NCBI GenBank assembly: GCA_017399865.1
Contig: JAFQAT010000058.1
Location: 55,052-119,051, forward strand
DNA: 64,000 bases
From: Bacteroidales bacterium
GTDB taxonomy: Bacteria; Bacteroidota; Bacteroidia; Bacteroidales; UBA932
Direction of reading: 5' to 3'
In this document: piece after piece, positions 28,426 to 37,484 of the stretch
Position numbering within the stretch: position 1 is the stretch's first letter
Layout of the letters: each line of letters begins with the position of its first letter
Position numbers and translations under genes: made by a program
The notes under the pieces: model-generated
Database searches by the model: none
What the model was told of the DNA's origin: nothing
Seen by the model: the letters and a program-made list of their open reading frames with translations, nothing else

Positions 28426-29466
28426 ATGGCAAAAGTCATTACATTCGGTGAGATCATGCTCAGGCTTTCGACTCCTGGCTATCTCCGATTCAATCAGGCA
28501 AAACAGTTCGAAGCGACTTTCGGCGGCGGAGAGGCAAACGTGGCCGTATCTCTTGCAAACTATGGCATAGAGACTGAATTCGTGACCAGATTCCCGAAGA
28601 ACGACATAGCACAGAGCTGCATCAAGGACCTCCACAGCTATGGCGTAGGCACGAAGCATTGCGTGTTCGGCGGTGACCGTCTCGGAATCTACTTCCTTGA
28701 GACTGGAGCGGTAGCACGTCCGAGCAAGGTCGTTTATGACCGCGCACATTCGTCCATCGCCCAGATCGAGAAGGGCATGATCGATTGGGAGAAGGTCTTC
28801 GAAGGAGCAGACTGGTTCCATTGGACAGGAATCACCCCTGCAATCAGCCAGGGCGCCGCAGACGTATGTCTTGAGGCGATTCAGGCTGCCAACAGGCTCG
28901 GAATCACCGTTTCATGCGACCTTAACTATCGCAAGAACCTCTGGAAGTACGGCAAGACAGCATCTGAAGTGATGCCGGAACTCGTGGCAGGCTGCGATGT
29001 GATCCTTGGAAATGAGGAAGATGCAGAAAAGGTGTTCGGAATCAAGCCTGAAGGATTCGATGTTACTGCGACAAAGGGCGAGGTAAATGCAGCTGAGTTC
29101 GAAAGCGTATGCACCCAGCTCATGGCGAAGTTCCCACGTGCAAAGAAGGTGATCATCACCCTGCGCGGCTCGATCAACGCGAACCACAATACATGGGGAG
29201 GCGTCCTCTACAGTAACGGAACTCTTTATCAGTCGCCTCGTTATGACATCACCCATATCGTTGACCGCGTAGGCGGCGGCGATTCGTTCATGGGCGGTCT
29301 CATTTACGGTCTTCTTACTTACACAGATGACGACCAGAAGGCACTCAATTTCGCTGTTGCGGCATCATGCCTCAAGCATACGATTTTCGGAGATTTCAAT
29401 CAGGTTACCGTTGCCGAGGTGGAGAACCTCATGAAGGGTGACGGATCGGGACGTGTATCACGTTAA
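28426..29466 (+). CDS. kdgK: 2-keto-3-deoxygluconate kinase (PfkB family)
   Basis: The 346-residue sugar kinase has the PfkB start (MAKVITFGEIMLRLSTPGYL), a GGGEANVAVSLANYG substrate region near residue 30 and the C-terminal catalytic motif VGGGDSFMGGL with the base Asp. It phosphorylates KDG to KDPG with ATP in the cytoplasm. Its place between the KDG-forming kduI/kduD genes and the KDPG aldolase makes this substrate much more likely than fructose or another sugar. It follows kduI by 16 bases. Confidence 0.9.
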   Translation: MAKVITFGEIMLRLSTPGYLRFNQAKQFEATFGGGEANVAVSLANYGIETEFVTRFPKNDIAQSCIKDLHSYGVGTKHCVFGGDRLGIYFLETGAVARPSKVVYDRAHSSIAQIEKGMIDWEKVFEGADWFHWTGITPAISQGAADVCLEAIQAANRLGITVSCDLNYRKNLWKYGKTASEVMPELVAGCDVILGNEEDAEKVFGIKPEGFDVTATKGEVNAAEFESVCTQLMAKFPRAKKVIITLRGSINANHNTWGGVLYSNGTLYQSPRYDITHIVDRVGGGDSFMGGLIYGLLTYTDDDQKALNFAVAASCLKHTIFGDFNQVTVAEVENLMKGDGSGRVSR

Positions 29467-29470
29467 CGTC

Positions 29471-29493
29471 ATCCCCGACATGATATCGGGGAT
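29471..29493 (+). other. Intergenic hairpin between kdgK and eda
   Basis: ATCCCCGA at 29471-29478 and TCGGGGAT at 29486-29493 form a perfect 8-bp stem with a seven-base loop. No T-run follows, so it is not a typical terminator. It may be an mRNA processing or stabilising structure that sets different levels of kinase and aldolase. Confidence 0.5.
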
Positions 29494-29509
29494 CTAATAT
29501 GCATTGGAA

Positions 29510-30175
29510 ATGGCAAAGTACAATAAACAACAGGTGATAGCGGCAATGAAGGAGACAGGAATGGTTCCTGTCTTCTACAATGCCGACCTTGAGACCGCAA
29601 AGGCGGTAGTAAAGGCTTGCTATGAAGGCGGCGTACGTGCCTTCGAATTCACAAACCGCGGAGATTTCGCCCATGAAGTGTTCGGCGAGCTCGTGAAGTA
29701 TGCGAACAAGGAGCTTCCTGGAATGATTCTGGGCATCGGTTCCGTTGTCGACGCTCCAACGGCTGCGCTTTACCTTCAGCTCGGAGCAAACTTCGTTGTA
29801 GGACCTCTCTTCAATCCTGACATCGCTCCTGTCTGCAACCGTCGTCTGGTGCCTTACTGCCCTGGATGCGGAACCGTATCGGAAGTAGGAAAGGCTCAGG
29901 AACTGGGATGCGACCTATGCAAGGTCTTTCCTGGAGATGTCCTCGGACCTGCATTCGTGAAAGGACTCAAGGCTCCTATGCCTTGGAGCCAGATCATGGT
30001 GACAGGAGGAGTGAAGCCTACCAAGGAGAATCTTGAAGGCTGGTTCAAGGCCGGAGTGACCTGCGTCGGCATGGGAAGCAACCTCTTCCCTAAGGAAGCG
30101 ATAGCTGCCAAGGACTGGGCTGCAATAACCGCCCTCTGCCGCGATGCCCTGGCAATTATCAGCGAAGTCAGATAA
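29510..30175 (+). CDS. eda: KDPG / 4-hydroxy-2-oxoglutarate aldolase
   Basis: The 221-residue protein is a class I aldolase of the Eda family. It has [14 protein letters not shown], the catalytic Glu in AFEFTNRG (Glu46) and the Schiff-base Lys138 in [10 protein letters not shown]. It splits KDPG into pyruvate and glyceraldehyde 3-phosphate, the end of the pathway served by both the galacturonate and unsaturated-uronate branches here. ATG 29510 was chosen; a TTG six bases earlier and an out-of-frame ATG at 29499 were rejected. Confidence 0.93.
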   Translation: MAKYNKQQVIAAMKETGMVPVFYNADLETAKAVVKACYEGGVRAFEFTNRGDFAHEVFGELVKYANKELPGMILGIGSVVDAPTAALYLQLGANFVVGPLFNPDIAPVCNRRLVPYCPGCGTVSEVGKAQELGCDLCKVFPGDVLGPAFVKGLKAPMPWSQIMVTGGVKPTKENLEGWFKAGVTCVGMGSNLFPKEAIAAKDWAAITALCRDALAIISEVR

Positions 30176-30181
30176 ATTCGC

Positions 30182-30189
30182 TATATTTG
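30182..30189 (+). promoter_or_regulatory. Putative -7 promoter element for the M28 peptidase gene
   Basis: TATATTTG is a full TAnnTTTG match placed just after the eda stop and 19 bases before the M28 peptidase ATG. No clear -33 box precedes it. It suggests that the peptidase is transcribed apart from the pectin operon. Confidence 0.45.
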
Positions 30190-30208
30190 CGCGCTAAAAC
30201 CTACAGAT

Positions 30209-31933
30209 ATGAATAGATTCAGACCATTGATTCTTGCGTTCGTGGCAGTTGTTGCGGCCTTGCTGGCCTACGGCCTCTGGACGCAGCCGAAGCCGCAGCC
30301 TGCTGATGCCCAAGGGTTTTCAGCGGCGCGCGTGGTGAATGACATTGAAGTCATCTCAAAGGAAAACCATTCAGTAGCCCACCCTGAAGAGCGTACCCGC
30401 GTAAGGGAGTATCTTGTTCAGAGGCTTGAAGGACTTGGAGCGGATTCTGTCCGTCTTTTCGAATATGACTCCCTCGTCAGCCCGTCGAACAGACCGTTCG
30501 TCTATACTTTCGATGCTGTGGACGTGCTCGCTGAGTTCCCTCCGTTGAATCCGTCGGAAGATGATACATACCTCATGTTCATAGCCCATTATGATTCGAG
30601 ATATGCCCAGATAATGCCGAAGGATACCGTATGGTCATACGGCGCAGCCGACGACGGATATGGTGTCGGAGTGACTCTTGAGACTGTATCGCAGCTGCTC
30701 AAGCAGCGCGAGCATTGGCATCAGGGTGTGAAGGTGCTCTTCACCGATGCTGAAGAGGTCGGAATGATGGGAATGAAGGCCATCTGGGAGAACGACAGGG
30801 AAGTCTTCGACAATGTAGGTCTGGCTATCAACATCGAAGCGCGCGGACCTTTCGGACCTGCACTCCTTTTCGAGGCATGTCCGGGCAATGAAAAGGTGAT
30901 GAAGCTGTATGCAGACGCTGCGAAGTATAAATATACATATTCCCTTACTACCGTAGTATACGGATTCATGCCTAACTTCACAGACTTCACCATCATAAAG
31001 GATGAGATTCCCGGCTTGAACTTCTCTACGATCGCAGATGTGAACCATTACCACACCGATCTGGACAACTTCAGCAACGTGAATCCGAAGTCCATCCAGC
31101 ATTATGGCGCACAGGTTCTTCCTGTTGCGATGAAGTATCTTACGACAGCGGAGTATTCGGACAAGGATTACTTCAGGGCAGACAGCGATGCTACAAACTT
31201 CAGCATTCCTGCCCTCGGCCTGTTTAACTTCACCAAGATCCAGTATGTGATTCTCAATGCAGTCATCTGCCTGCTGTTCCTCATCCTCTTCGGCCTTGAA
31301 GGCGTAAGAGGCAGGATAAAGGCATCGAAAGTGTTCAAGAACTCCTTGTCTGTATTGCTTGTCGGCATAGGCATCCTTGCCTTCGGCGAGCTGGTGGCAT
31401 ACCTCTGCTCTCTGATTGCCGGAGCGAAGTTCAAGCCGTTCGGCATCGTTCAGGGAATCACTTTTGACAATGTGGCGATGATTGCGACGACTGTCGTTAT
31501 GGCTGCTGTATCTGTACTCGTGTATTGGGCAAACAGGAAGAAGGCAGTCCGTCAGGTGTCAGGCTCCATGAGGGCAAGCGCAGCTGTGAATGCTGCTTCA
31601 AAACATGCCTACAATGTGCTCTATGGTACTCTGGCGCTTATGCTTGTGCTGAATGTGGCTCTTCTTATCGCCATAGGCGAGAACCTGATGTTCCTCATCC
31701 CGCTGGCGTTTGCAACGGTAGCGATGATCCTGTATCATATGACCTCGATGAAGGCATGGCTGGTGATCTCGATAGGACTTGTCCTTCTCCATGCGTTCTC
31801 GTTCTATTATGCCCTTGCAATGGCCCTTACAATCGGAGCCTACGGAGCGGTCGCAATGCTTGCGTTCTTCGACCTTATGGTCCTTATCCCGCTTGCCGAC
31901 CTCTACCTCATCTCTCCAGCCAAGAAGAAGTAA
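30209..31933 (+). CDS. M28 family zinc peptidase with C-terminal membrane segments
   Basis: The 574-residue protein has an N-terminal membrane anchor (~5-22) and an M28 aminopeptidase-like domain (~40-320). Zinc-ligand motifs are in order: AHYDS (His127), GAADDGYG (Asp148/149), DAEE (Glu182/183), NIEARG and YHTDLDN. The C-terminal ~250 residues contain six or seven hydrophobic segments, as in the ER-aminopeptidase-like branch. The domain likely faces the periplasm and trims peptides. The promoter element just upstream and the strong terminator just downstream make it a single-gene unit unrelated to pectin. Confidence 0.85.
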   Translation: MNRFRPLILAFVAVVAALLAYGLWTQPKPQPADAQGFSAARVVNDIEVISKENHSVAHPEERTRVREYLVQRLEGLGADSVRLFEYDSLVSPSNRPFVYTFDAVDVLAEFPPLNPSEDDTYLMFIAHYDSRYAQIMPKDTVWSYGAADDGYGVGVTLETVSQLLKQREHWHQGVKVLFTDAEEVGMMGMKAIWENDREVFDNVGLAINIEARGPFGPALLFEACPGNEKVMKLYADAAKYKYTYSLTTVVYGFMPNFTDFTIIKDEIPGLNFSTIADVNHYHTDLDNFSNVNPKSIQHYGAQVLPVAMKYLTTAEYSDKDYFRADSDATNFSIPALGLFNFTKIQYVILNAVICLLFLILFGLEGVRGRIKASKVFKNSLSVLLVGIGILAFGELVAYLCSLIAGAKFKPFGIVQGITFDNVAMIATTVVMAAVSVLVYWANRKKAVRQVSGSMRASAAVNAASKHAYNVLYGTLALMLVLNVALLIAIGENLMFLIPLAFATVAMILYHMTSMKAWLVISIGLVLLHAFSFYYALAMALTIGAYGAVAMLAFFDLMVLIPLADLYLISPAKKK

Positions 31934-31948
31934 TATGGCTATTATATG

Positions 31949-31986
31949 AAAAATGCCGTCCGGTCGACGACCGGACGGCATTTTTT
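31949..31986. terminator. Strong bidirectional intrinsic terminator
   Basis: A perfect 13-bp stem starting ATGCCGTCCGGTC, with loop GAC, spans 31953-31981. It has an A-run before and a T-run after. It can end the M28 peptidase transcript on one strand and the M16 peptidase transcript on the other; the latter gene stops two bases beyond. Confidence 0.95.
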
Positions 31987-31987
31987 G

Positions 31988-34885
31988 TTAATATCCGAAG
32001 ATCTCTTCAAGCGTCAGAACTTGAACAGGACCCAAAGTCCTGAGATACTTCGTATCAAGGTCCTTGATGTCACCAAGGATTCCATATACATATGTGCGGT
32101 CCTTCACCCACTTCTCCTGGGTTGCCTTCACATCTTCGAGGGTAAGCGTCTGAACGGTCTCATAGATATTCCTGTCACGGGTCTCGGTAAGCCCCATGTC
32201 GCGATCGTCGAGATATGCATAGATCACATTCTCGCCTGTAGTGCGTGCAGTACGCATACGTGCGATGAGGGCGTCCTTCGCCACTTCGAACGCCGCCTGT
32301 GACTCAGGCATGTCGTTGATGATCTCGTCGAACGCCTCGATGGCGGTCTTCATCTTGTCGTTCTGTGTAGCGATGAAAGCGAAGAATGTATAAGGATGGT
32401 CTTCATAATACGGATTCCTGAGGATGGCCTGTGACGAATATGCAAGACCGCGTGCCTCACGCATCTCCTGGAATACGATGGCGTTCATTCCTCCTCCGAA
32501 ATACTCGTTGTACATAGCGATGTATGGATCGGCAGCTACATCGAACTTCTCTCCTCTGTTCGAATTCTGGATGTAATAGAGCTGCTTTGCGTCATACTGT
32601 ACGAGGTATACCTTGCTTTCAGGTGTCTCGACGAACTTTGAGTTGAATGGCTCGAGAGGCTTCAGCTCTGCAGCGGTCTTATGACCGGCAGCGAGAAGTT
32701 CAGTCACTTCCGCAGTGTTGTCAGGACCATAATATATCACTTCATGTTGGCATCCGAGAAGCTCGCGCACCTTGCCGAGAAGCTCTTCTGAGGTCAGGGC
32801 AAGAAGCTCATCGTCTGAAAGATTGATCTTCTGGATGAACTCCGGACCGTAGAACACATACCTCTGGAGTGCGTTGAAGCAGCTTGACTGGTTCAGCTTC
32901 GCATCTGCGCGTGACTTGAGCATGTCGTCCTTAAGAGCTGCCAGGATGTCCTCGTCAGGAACAGCATTGTATGCGAGGTCCTCTACGATCTTCATCGCTT
33001 CAGGAAGATTCTCGTTCAGACCGCTGAGGGAAATGTTTGTAACGGAGCTTCCTGCGCGGAGGCTGAACGAGCAAGCAATCTGATACATCCTCTGTGCGAT
33101 CTCTTCAGCCGACATGTCCGGAGTTCCGAGGTAGCTGAGGTAAGTGAAGGCCAGATTAAGGGCAGGGTCCTTTTCTGTACCTGTGTTGAAACGGTAAGTA
33201 AGGCTTGCAATGTCGTTCACTGTGTTTTCTGCATAAAGGACTTCGAGGCCGTTTGCCTGGAATTTCTTCATGTCCTTCTCATAATCAACGAATACGGGTT
33301 CGATAGGTTCTACTTCCGAAGCCTTGATCTCAGCCAGGAAGGCGCTCTGTGCGTCACGGTTTGCCTTGATCGGAGTGATCTTCGGAGCGCTGACTTTCTG
33401 GACGTTCTTGTCTTCGCCCATGCGCTTGTACACGACAGCATAGCTGTTCTCGCCGAGATACTTGTTCGCCCAGTCGATCACATCCTGCTTAGTGACCTTG
33501 CTCAGGTTATCGATCCATGCTACTTCGTCAGCCCAGTCTGTACCGTTGATGAATGACTGAACGAACATGTCAGCTCTGCTTGAATTGTCCTCCAGCTGGT
33601 ACATCTGGCCAAGCTTGAGGTTGTTGATGGTACCTTCCATCACAGCCTCGTCAAATTCGCCGTTGCGGAGCTTGGCCACTTCTGCAAGAAGAAGATCGCG
33701 GACCTCTTCCAGAGTCTGTCCCTGCTTAGGGTTTGCCATGAGGATGAATTCTCCTGCATCAGGTCTTGTATATGCCTCCGACTGTGCTCCAAGCACCTTC
33801 TGCTGCTGGTTCAGGTCGAGGTCGATCAGACCTGCCGATCCGTTGTAGAGGATATAAGAAACGACAGATGCGACAAGTGCGTCGTCAGTGCCTGCGCCCG
33901 GATACTTCCAGCCCATCATGAGGGTCTCTGCATCAAGGCCGTATACTTCCTTCTCCTGCGGAGTCTCGATTACGCTCTTTGTCTCAAGCTTCAGCTGAGG
34001 GAGGTCCTTGTTAGGCTCCATCTGGCCGAAGTACTTCTCTATGATGCCTACCATTTCATCAGGATCGAAGTCGCCGCTGAGGCAGATCGCCATGTTGTTA
34101 GGCACATAGTATGTCTTGTGGTAGTTCTTGATGTTCGTGATTGAAGGATTCTTTAGATGCTCCTGGGTTCCGAGGACAGTCTGTGTTCCATAAGGATGGT
34201 CAGGGAAGAGCATTCCGTCCATAGCTTCCAGAGCCTTTCTGAAATCTCTTGTGAGGGACATGTTCTTCTCCTCATATACTGTTTCGAGCTCTGTGTGGAA
34301 GCCTCTGATGACAGGATTCATGAACCTGTCCGCCTCTACGCGTGCCCAGTTCTCGATCTGGTTAGAAGGGATGTCCTCTACATAGACGGTCATGTCGGTA
34401 GAAGTGTAGGCATTTGTGCCGTTCGCTCCGATCACAGACATGAGCTTGTCGTATTCGTTAGGAATCGCATAGCCTGAAGCCACATAGCTGATTGAGTCGA
34501 TCTTGTGGTAGATCGCTGCCCTTTCTGCTTCATCCGTAGTGTTACGGTATACTTCGAAGAGGGCTTCGATCTCGTCGAGAAGCGGTTTCTCCGCTGCATA
34601 GTCGGTCGTTCCGAATTTCTGCGAGCCCTTGAACATCAGGTGCTCGAAATAGTGGGCGAGACCTGTTGTCTCTGATGGGTCGTTCTTTCCTCCGACCTTT
34701 ACCGCGATGTAGGTCTGGATGCGGGGAGTCTCCTTGTTTACGCTCATGTAGACCTTGAGGCCGTTGTCGAGCGTGTAGATCTTCGTTCCAAGAGGATCAC
34801 CTTTCACAGTCTCATACTTGTACTGTGAACATGAAGCGAGCAGAAGCATCATGGCTCCTGCTGCCAGAAGTAAGATTCGTTTCAT
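31988..34885 (-). CDS. M16 family zinc metallopeptidase (pitrilysin-like), lipoprotein
   Basis: The 965-residue protein has the double-length M16 form. A lipoprotein signal (lipobox LASC, Cys19) is followed by an active N-terminal half with the inverted zinc motif HYFEH (His78, Glu81, His82), the downstream ELETVYEEKN carrying the third ligand, and a degenerate C-terminal half without the motif. It likely degrades peptides in the periplasm or at the outer membrane. ATG at 34885 gives the cleanest signal peptide; an in-frame ATG four codons earlier, at 34897, is equally possible. Confidence 0.9.
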   Translation of the reverse strand: MKRILLLAAGAMMLLLASCSQYKYETVKGDPLGTKIYTLDNGLKVYMSVNKETPRIQTYIAVKVGGKNDPSETTGLAHYFEHLMFKGSQKFGTTDYAAEKPLLDEIEALFEVYRNTTDEAERAAIYHKIDSISYVASGYAIPNEYDKLMSVIGANGTNAYTSTDMTVYVEDIPSNQIENWARVEADRFMNPVIRGFHTELETVYEEKNMSLTRDFRKALEAMDGMLFPDHPYGTQTVLGTQEHLKNPSITNIKNYHKTYYVPNNMAICLSGDFDPDEMVGIIEKYFGQMEPNKDLPQLKLETKSVIETPQEKEVYGLDAETLMMGWKYPGAGTDDALVASVVSYILYNGSAGLIDLDLNQQQKVLGAQSEAYTRPDAGEFILMANPKQGQTLEEVRDLLLAEVAKLRNGEFDEAVMEGTINNLKLGQMYQLEDNSSRADMFVQSFINGTDWADEVAWIDNLSKVTKQDVIDWANKYLGENSYAVVYKRMGEDKNVQKVSAPKITPIKANRDAQSAFLAEIKASEVEPIEPVFVDYEKDMKKFQANGLEVLYAENTVNDIASLTYRFNTGTEKDPALNLAFTYLSYLGTPDMSAEEIAQRMYQIACSFSLRAGSSVTNISLSGLNENLPEAMKIVEDLAYNAVPDEDILAALKDDMLKSRADAKLNQSSCFNALQRYVFYGPEFIQKINLSDDELLALTSEELLGKVRELLGCQHEVIYYGPDNTAEVTELLAAGHKTAAELKPLEPFNSKFVETPESKVYLVQYDAKQLYYIQNSNRGEKFDVAADPYIAMYNEYFGGGMNAIVFQEMREARGLAYSSQAILRNPYYEDHPYTFFAFIATQNDKMKTAIEAFDEIINDMPESQAAFEVAKDALIARMRTARTTGENVIYAYLDDRDMGLTETRDRNIYETVQTLTLEDVKATQEKWVKDRTYVYGILGDIKDLDTKYLRTLGPVQVLTLEEIFGY

Positions 34886-34949
34886 ATTATCTGACATTTA
34901 GTTGTTAATGTATTTTCAGTCAACATATCACATGGTTCGAGGGCGTGAA

Positions 34950-35621
34950 TTAGTCGCGGCGGGCGATACCTATGTAATATAGTAGGGTGGCGAGAGAGCC
35001 GAGTGCGGCGATCACATATGTGTAAGCCGCCCATTTCAGTGCGTCGATCGCCATCGGACGTGTCTGGCCGTCGGTGATTCCTGTCTGCGCGAGCCATGTT
35101 ATGGCCCTGCTGCTGGCGTTGATCTCGACCGGAAGGGTCACGAAGCTGAAGAGGGTAGTGGTGGCGAACAGGATGATTCCGAACCAAAGGAGGCCTGGGA
35201 ACACGTTCATGAGTATTACTCCGAGAAGGAGAACCCACTGCACGATGTTCGACGCGAAGTTCACCACTGGAACGAGCGCCGAACGCATCCTCAACGGGGC
35301 ATAGCCCATTGCATGCTGCACGGCATGGCCGCACTCATGTGCGGCAACCGCAGCAGCCGCAACGCTCCTGCTCGAGTAGACGCCCTCGCTGAGGGCTACT
35401 GTCATTGTCTGAGGGTTGAAATGGTCGGTGAGCATACCTCTTGTAGGAACGACCTTCACATTGTATATGCCATGGTCATGGAGCATCTTCTGAGCGACTT
35501 CCGCTCCTGTCATTCCGCTTGGAAGACCGACCTTCGAGTACTTGTTGAAACGGCTCTGGAGCATCTGCTGCACGATAAAGCTCAGCACCGTTATGGCTAT
35601 CAATATAAACCAGATGTTCAT
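34950..35621 (-). CDS. YugP-like zinc metallopeptidase, membrane protein
   Basis: The 223-residue protein has a short N-terminal membrane helix (~2-18), the zinc motif HECGH at residues 95-99 (AAHECGHAVQHAMGYAPL) and three or four hydrophobic segments in the C-terminal half. This is the layout of the neutral zinc metallopeptidase family named after YugP. Its substrate is not known from the sequence. It lies 64 bases upstream of the M16 peptidase gene on the same strand. TATATTTA, a 7-of-8 promoter match, lies at 35653-35660 on the reverse strand. Confidence 0.85.
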   Translation of the reverse strand: MNIWFILIAITVLSFIVQQMLQSRFNKYSKVGLPSGMTGAEVAQKMLHDHGIYNVKVVPTRGMLTDHFNPQTMTVALSEGVYSSRSVAAAAVAAHECGHAVQHAMGYAPLRMRSALVPVVNFASNIVQWVLLLGVILMNVFPGLLWFGIILFATTTLFSFVTLPVEINASSRAITWLAQTGITDGQTRPMAIDALKWAAYTYVIAALGSLATLLYYIGIARRD

Positions 35622-35733
35622 GTTTAAAAACGGTTTTATTGTTAATAATCTGTAAATATAGTCTTAATAACTGACAAAATGTCCGAAAGCAGTAATTATT
35701 TTGCCGGCGCATATATATGCAAAATTTATTCCG

Positions 35734-35741
35734 TATATTTG
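35734..35741 (+). promoter_or_regulatory. Putative -7 promoter element abutting the alanine racemase start
   Basis: TATATTTG is a full consensus match that ends only four bases before the alr ATG at 35746. In Bacteroidetes, transcription starts a few bases after this element, so the mRNA would have little or no leader. No -33 TTTG box lies at the usual spacing. Confidence 0.45.
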
Positions 35742-35745
35742 CGAC

Positions 35746-36855
35746 ATGTATATCAACAGTGACTTCTCAAGGCTTGAGATCAGTCTCAAAGGCTGCCTTG
35801 ACAATTATAGATACTTCCGCTCGAAGCTCGAGGACAGGACTAAGCTCCTTGTCCTGGTAAAGGCCAACGCCTATGGCCATGGAGCCGTCGAGTTCGCCAC
35901 CCTCATGGAAGATGCGGGTGCAGATTATCTGGCGGTCGCCTATCCCGTAGAGGGCATAGAGCTGCGCCAGGCAGGCATCAAGTCGCCTATCATAGTTCTT
36001 ACCGCCGGTACTGATTCGTTCGAGCAGATTGTGAATTACGGACTCGAACCGGGCATCCCTAACCTTTTTTCGCTCAAGGAGCTATGCTCCGTGCTCGAAA
36101 AAAGGGGAATGCGTGATTTTCCGGTGCATATCAAGCTCGATTCGGGAATGCACCGTCTCGGATTCGTGACAGAGGAACTCAAGGAACTGGAAGATTTCCT
36201 GAAGGACTGTCAATATGTCAAGGTTAAATCCATCTACTCGCACCTCGCAGCGGCGGACGATCCTTCTTGTGATGACTTCACCCTTGGCCAGATAGAACTT
36301 TTCAAGAAGAATGCGGATTCGCTTTCAGAGACTTTAGGCTACAGGCCGATGTACCATATCCTCAATTCTGCCGGCATAGAGCGGTTTCCGCAGTATCAGT
36401 TCGACATGGTACGTCTGGGAATCGGCATCTACGGAGTGAGCGCCATCCCTGGCAATCATCTCTCTCCGGTTGCGTCATTCAAGTGCAAGGTGCTTCAGGT
36501 CAAGAACCTCGCCCCAGGAGACGGAACCATCGGCTACGGCCGTCATGGAAAGATTGCTCCTGAAGGCACGGTAATAGCAACGATACCGGTAGGTTATGCT
36601 GACGGAGTGGACAGGCATCTGAGCTGCGGCAAGGCATGCTTCTCGATAAACGGCCGCCGCGTACCGACCATAGGAAACATCTGCATGGACATGTCGATGC
36701 TCGATGTGACCGGCCTAGATGTAAAGGTAGGGGACACCGTGACCATCTTCGGTGAAGATCCGACCATCTCCGAGCTTGCCGACATCCTCGGTACCATCCC
36801 ATACGAGATCCTCACCTCCGTCCCACGCCGCATCGAGCGCATTGTCGTAAAATGA
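35746..36855 (+). CDS. alr: Alanine racemase
   Basis: The 369-residue protein is of typical length. It has the PLP-binding lysine motif LVLVKANAYGHGA (Lys39), FPVHIKLDSGMHRLGF, the catalytic-tyrosine region GYGRHG and the C-terminal GNICMDMSMLDVT. It interconverts L- and D-alanine for peptidoglycan synthesis in the cytoplasm. The ATG at 35746 puts the lysine at the usual distance from the start. A longer frame opening with TTG at 35701 was rejected because it would cross the promoter element. The next gene overlaps by four bases. Confidence 0.95.
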   Translation: MYINSDFSRLEISLKGCLDNYRYFRSKLEDRTKLLVLVKANAYGHGAVEFATLMEDAGADYLAVAYPVEGIELRQAGIKSPIIVLTAGTDSFEQIVNYGLEPGIPNLFSLKELCSVLEKRGMRDFPVHIKLDSGMHRLGFVTEELKELEDFLKDCQYVKVKSIYSHLAAADDPSCDDFTLGQIELFKKNADSLSETLGYRPMYHILNSAGIERFPQYQFDMVRLGIGIYGVSAIPGNHLSPVASFKCKVLQVKNLAPGDGTIGYGRHGKIAPEGTVIATIPVGYADGVDRHLSCGKACFSINGRRVPTIGNICMDMSMLDVTGLDVKVGDTVTIFGEDPTISELADILGTIPYEILTSVPRRIERIVVK

Positions 36856-37388
36856 TGGAAAAAGCAAACAGCAGATACAAAGTCCTTTTCGTGTGCCTGG
36901 GGAATATCTGCAGGTCTCCTGCGGCTCAGGCTGTCTTTGAGCATTATGTCCGCGAAGCCGGTCTGCAGGACCGGATTCAGGCGGACTCAGCCGGCATCTA
37001 CGGCGGGCACAGGGGTAACCCGCCCGACCGCCGCATGCGCACCGCAGCCCTCTACAGAGGCTTTGCGGTGACCCATATCGCCCGTCAGGTCCGTGCCATG
37101 GACTTTCCTGACTTTGACCTTGTCATAGCCATGGACGACCAGAATTATGAAGACCTCATGCAGCTGGCTCCTTCGGTAGAAGACTCGCGCAAGATCAGGA
37201 GGATGGCAGATTATCTTACCACCCATAAGATTTCATATATTCCTGATCCATATTATATGGGAGCTGAAGGATTTTCACATGTCCTGGACCTTCTGGAGGA
37301 AGCTTGTCAGAATCTTTTGCTATCTTTGTCCCGGGATCCTGGGACAGGGGAATCCGGTGAAAGCCCGGAGCTGTGCCCGCAACGGTAA
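36852..37388 (+). CDS. Low-molecular-weight protein-tyrosine phosphatase with a riboswitch-encoded tail
   Basis: The 178-residue protein has the P-loop CLGNICRS near the N-terminus (Cys15, Arg21) and the general-acid motif IPDPYY. The fold ends around residue 158 (LLEEACQNLLLSLS). The last ~20 residues, rich in Gly, Glu, Ser and Pro, are encoded by the cobalamin riboswitch aptamer that follows, and the stop codon lies inside a conserved aptamer box. It may dephosphorylate tyrosine kinases of polysaccharide export or act on other phosphoproteins; no partner is visible here. It overlaps alr by four bases, so the two are probably cotranscribed. Confidence 0.9.
   Translation: MMEKANSRYKVLFVCLGNICRSPAAQAVFEHYVREAGLQDRIQADSAGIYGGHRGNPPDRRMRTAALYRGFAVTHIARQVRAMDFPDFDLVIAMDDQNYEDLMQLAPSVEDSRKIRRMADYLTTHKISYIPDPYYMGAEGFSHVLDLLEEACQNLLLSLSRDPGTGESGESPELCPQR
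37320..37327 (+). promoter_or_regulatory. Putative -7 promoter element for the cobalamin-regulated transcript
   Basis: TATCTTTG fits TAnnTTTG and lies inside the 3' end of the phosphatase gene, immediately before the riboswitch. It would let the btuB leader be transcribed independently of alr. No -33 box at the standard spacing was seen. Confidence 0.45.
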
Positions 37389-37470
37389 GTTCTGCAACGC
37401 GATAGCGGAAACGAGTCCGAATACCTGCCAGGATAAGTCAAACAGGTGAAGCCCGGGGACAGGTTTCCGT
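37327..37470 (+). ncRNA. Cobalamin riboswitch
   Basis: The conserved B12-box elements are present in order: GGTGAAAGCC near 37355, GCCCGCAACGGTAAG at 37374-37389, and GAGTCCGAATACCTGCC at 37413-37429. The outer segments GTCCCGGG (37327 on) and CCCGGGGAC (about 37452-37460) can pair as a closing stem. The downstream gene, a BtuB-type receptor, is a classical target: adenosylcobalamin binding would lower its expression. Outer boundaries are approximate. The first ~60 bases overlap the end of the phosphatase reading frame. Confidence 0.93.
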
Positions 37471-37484
37471 GAAGGCGTTATATA

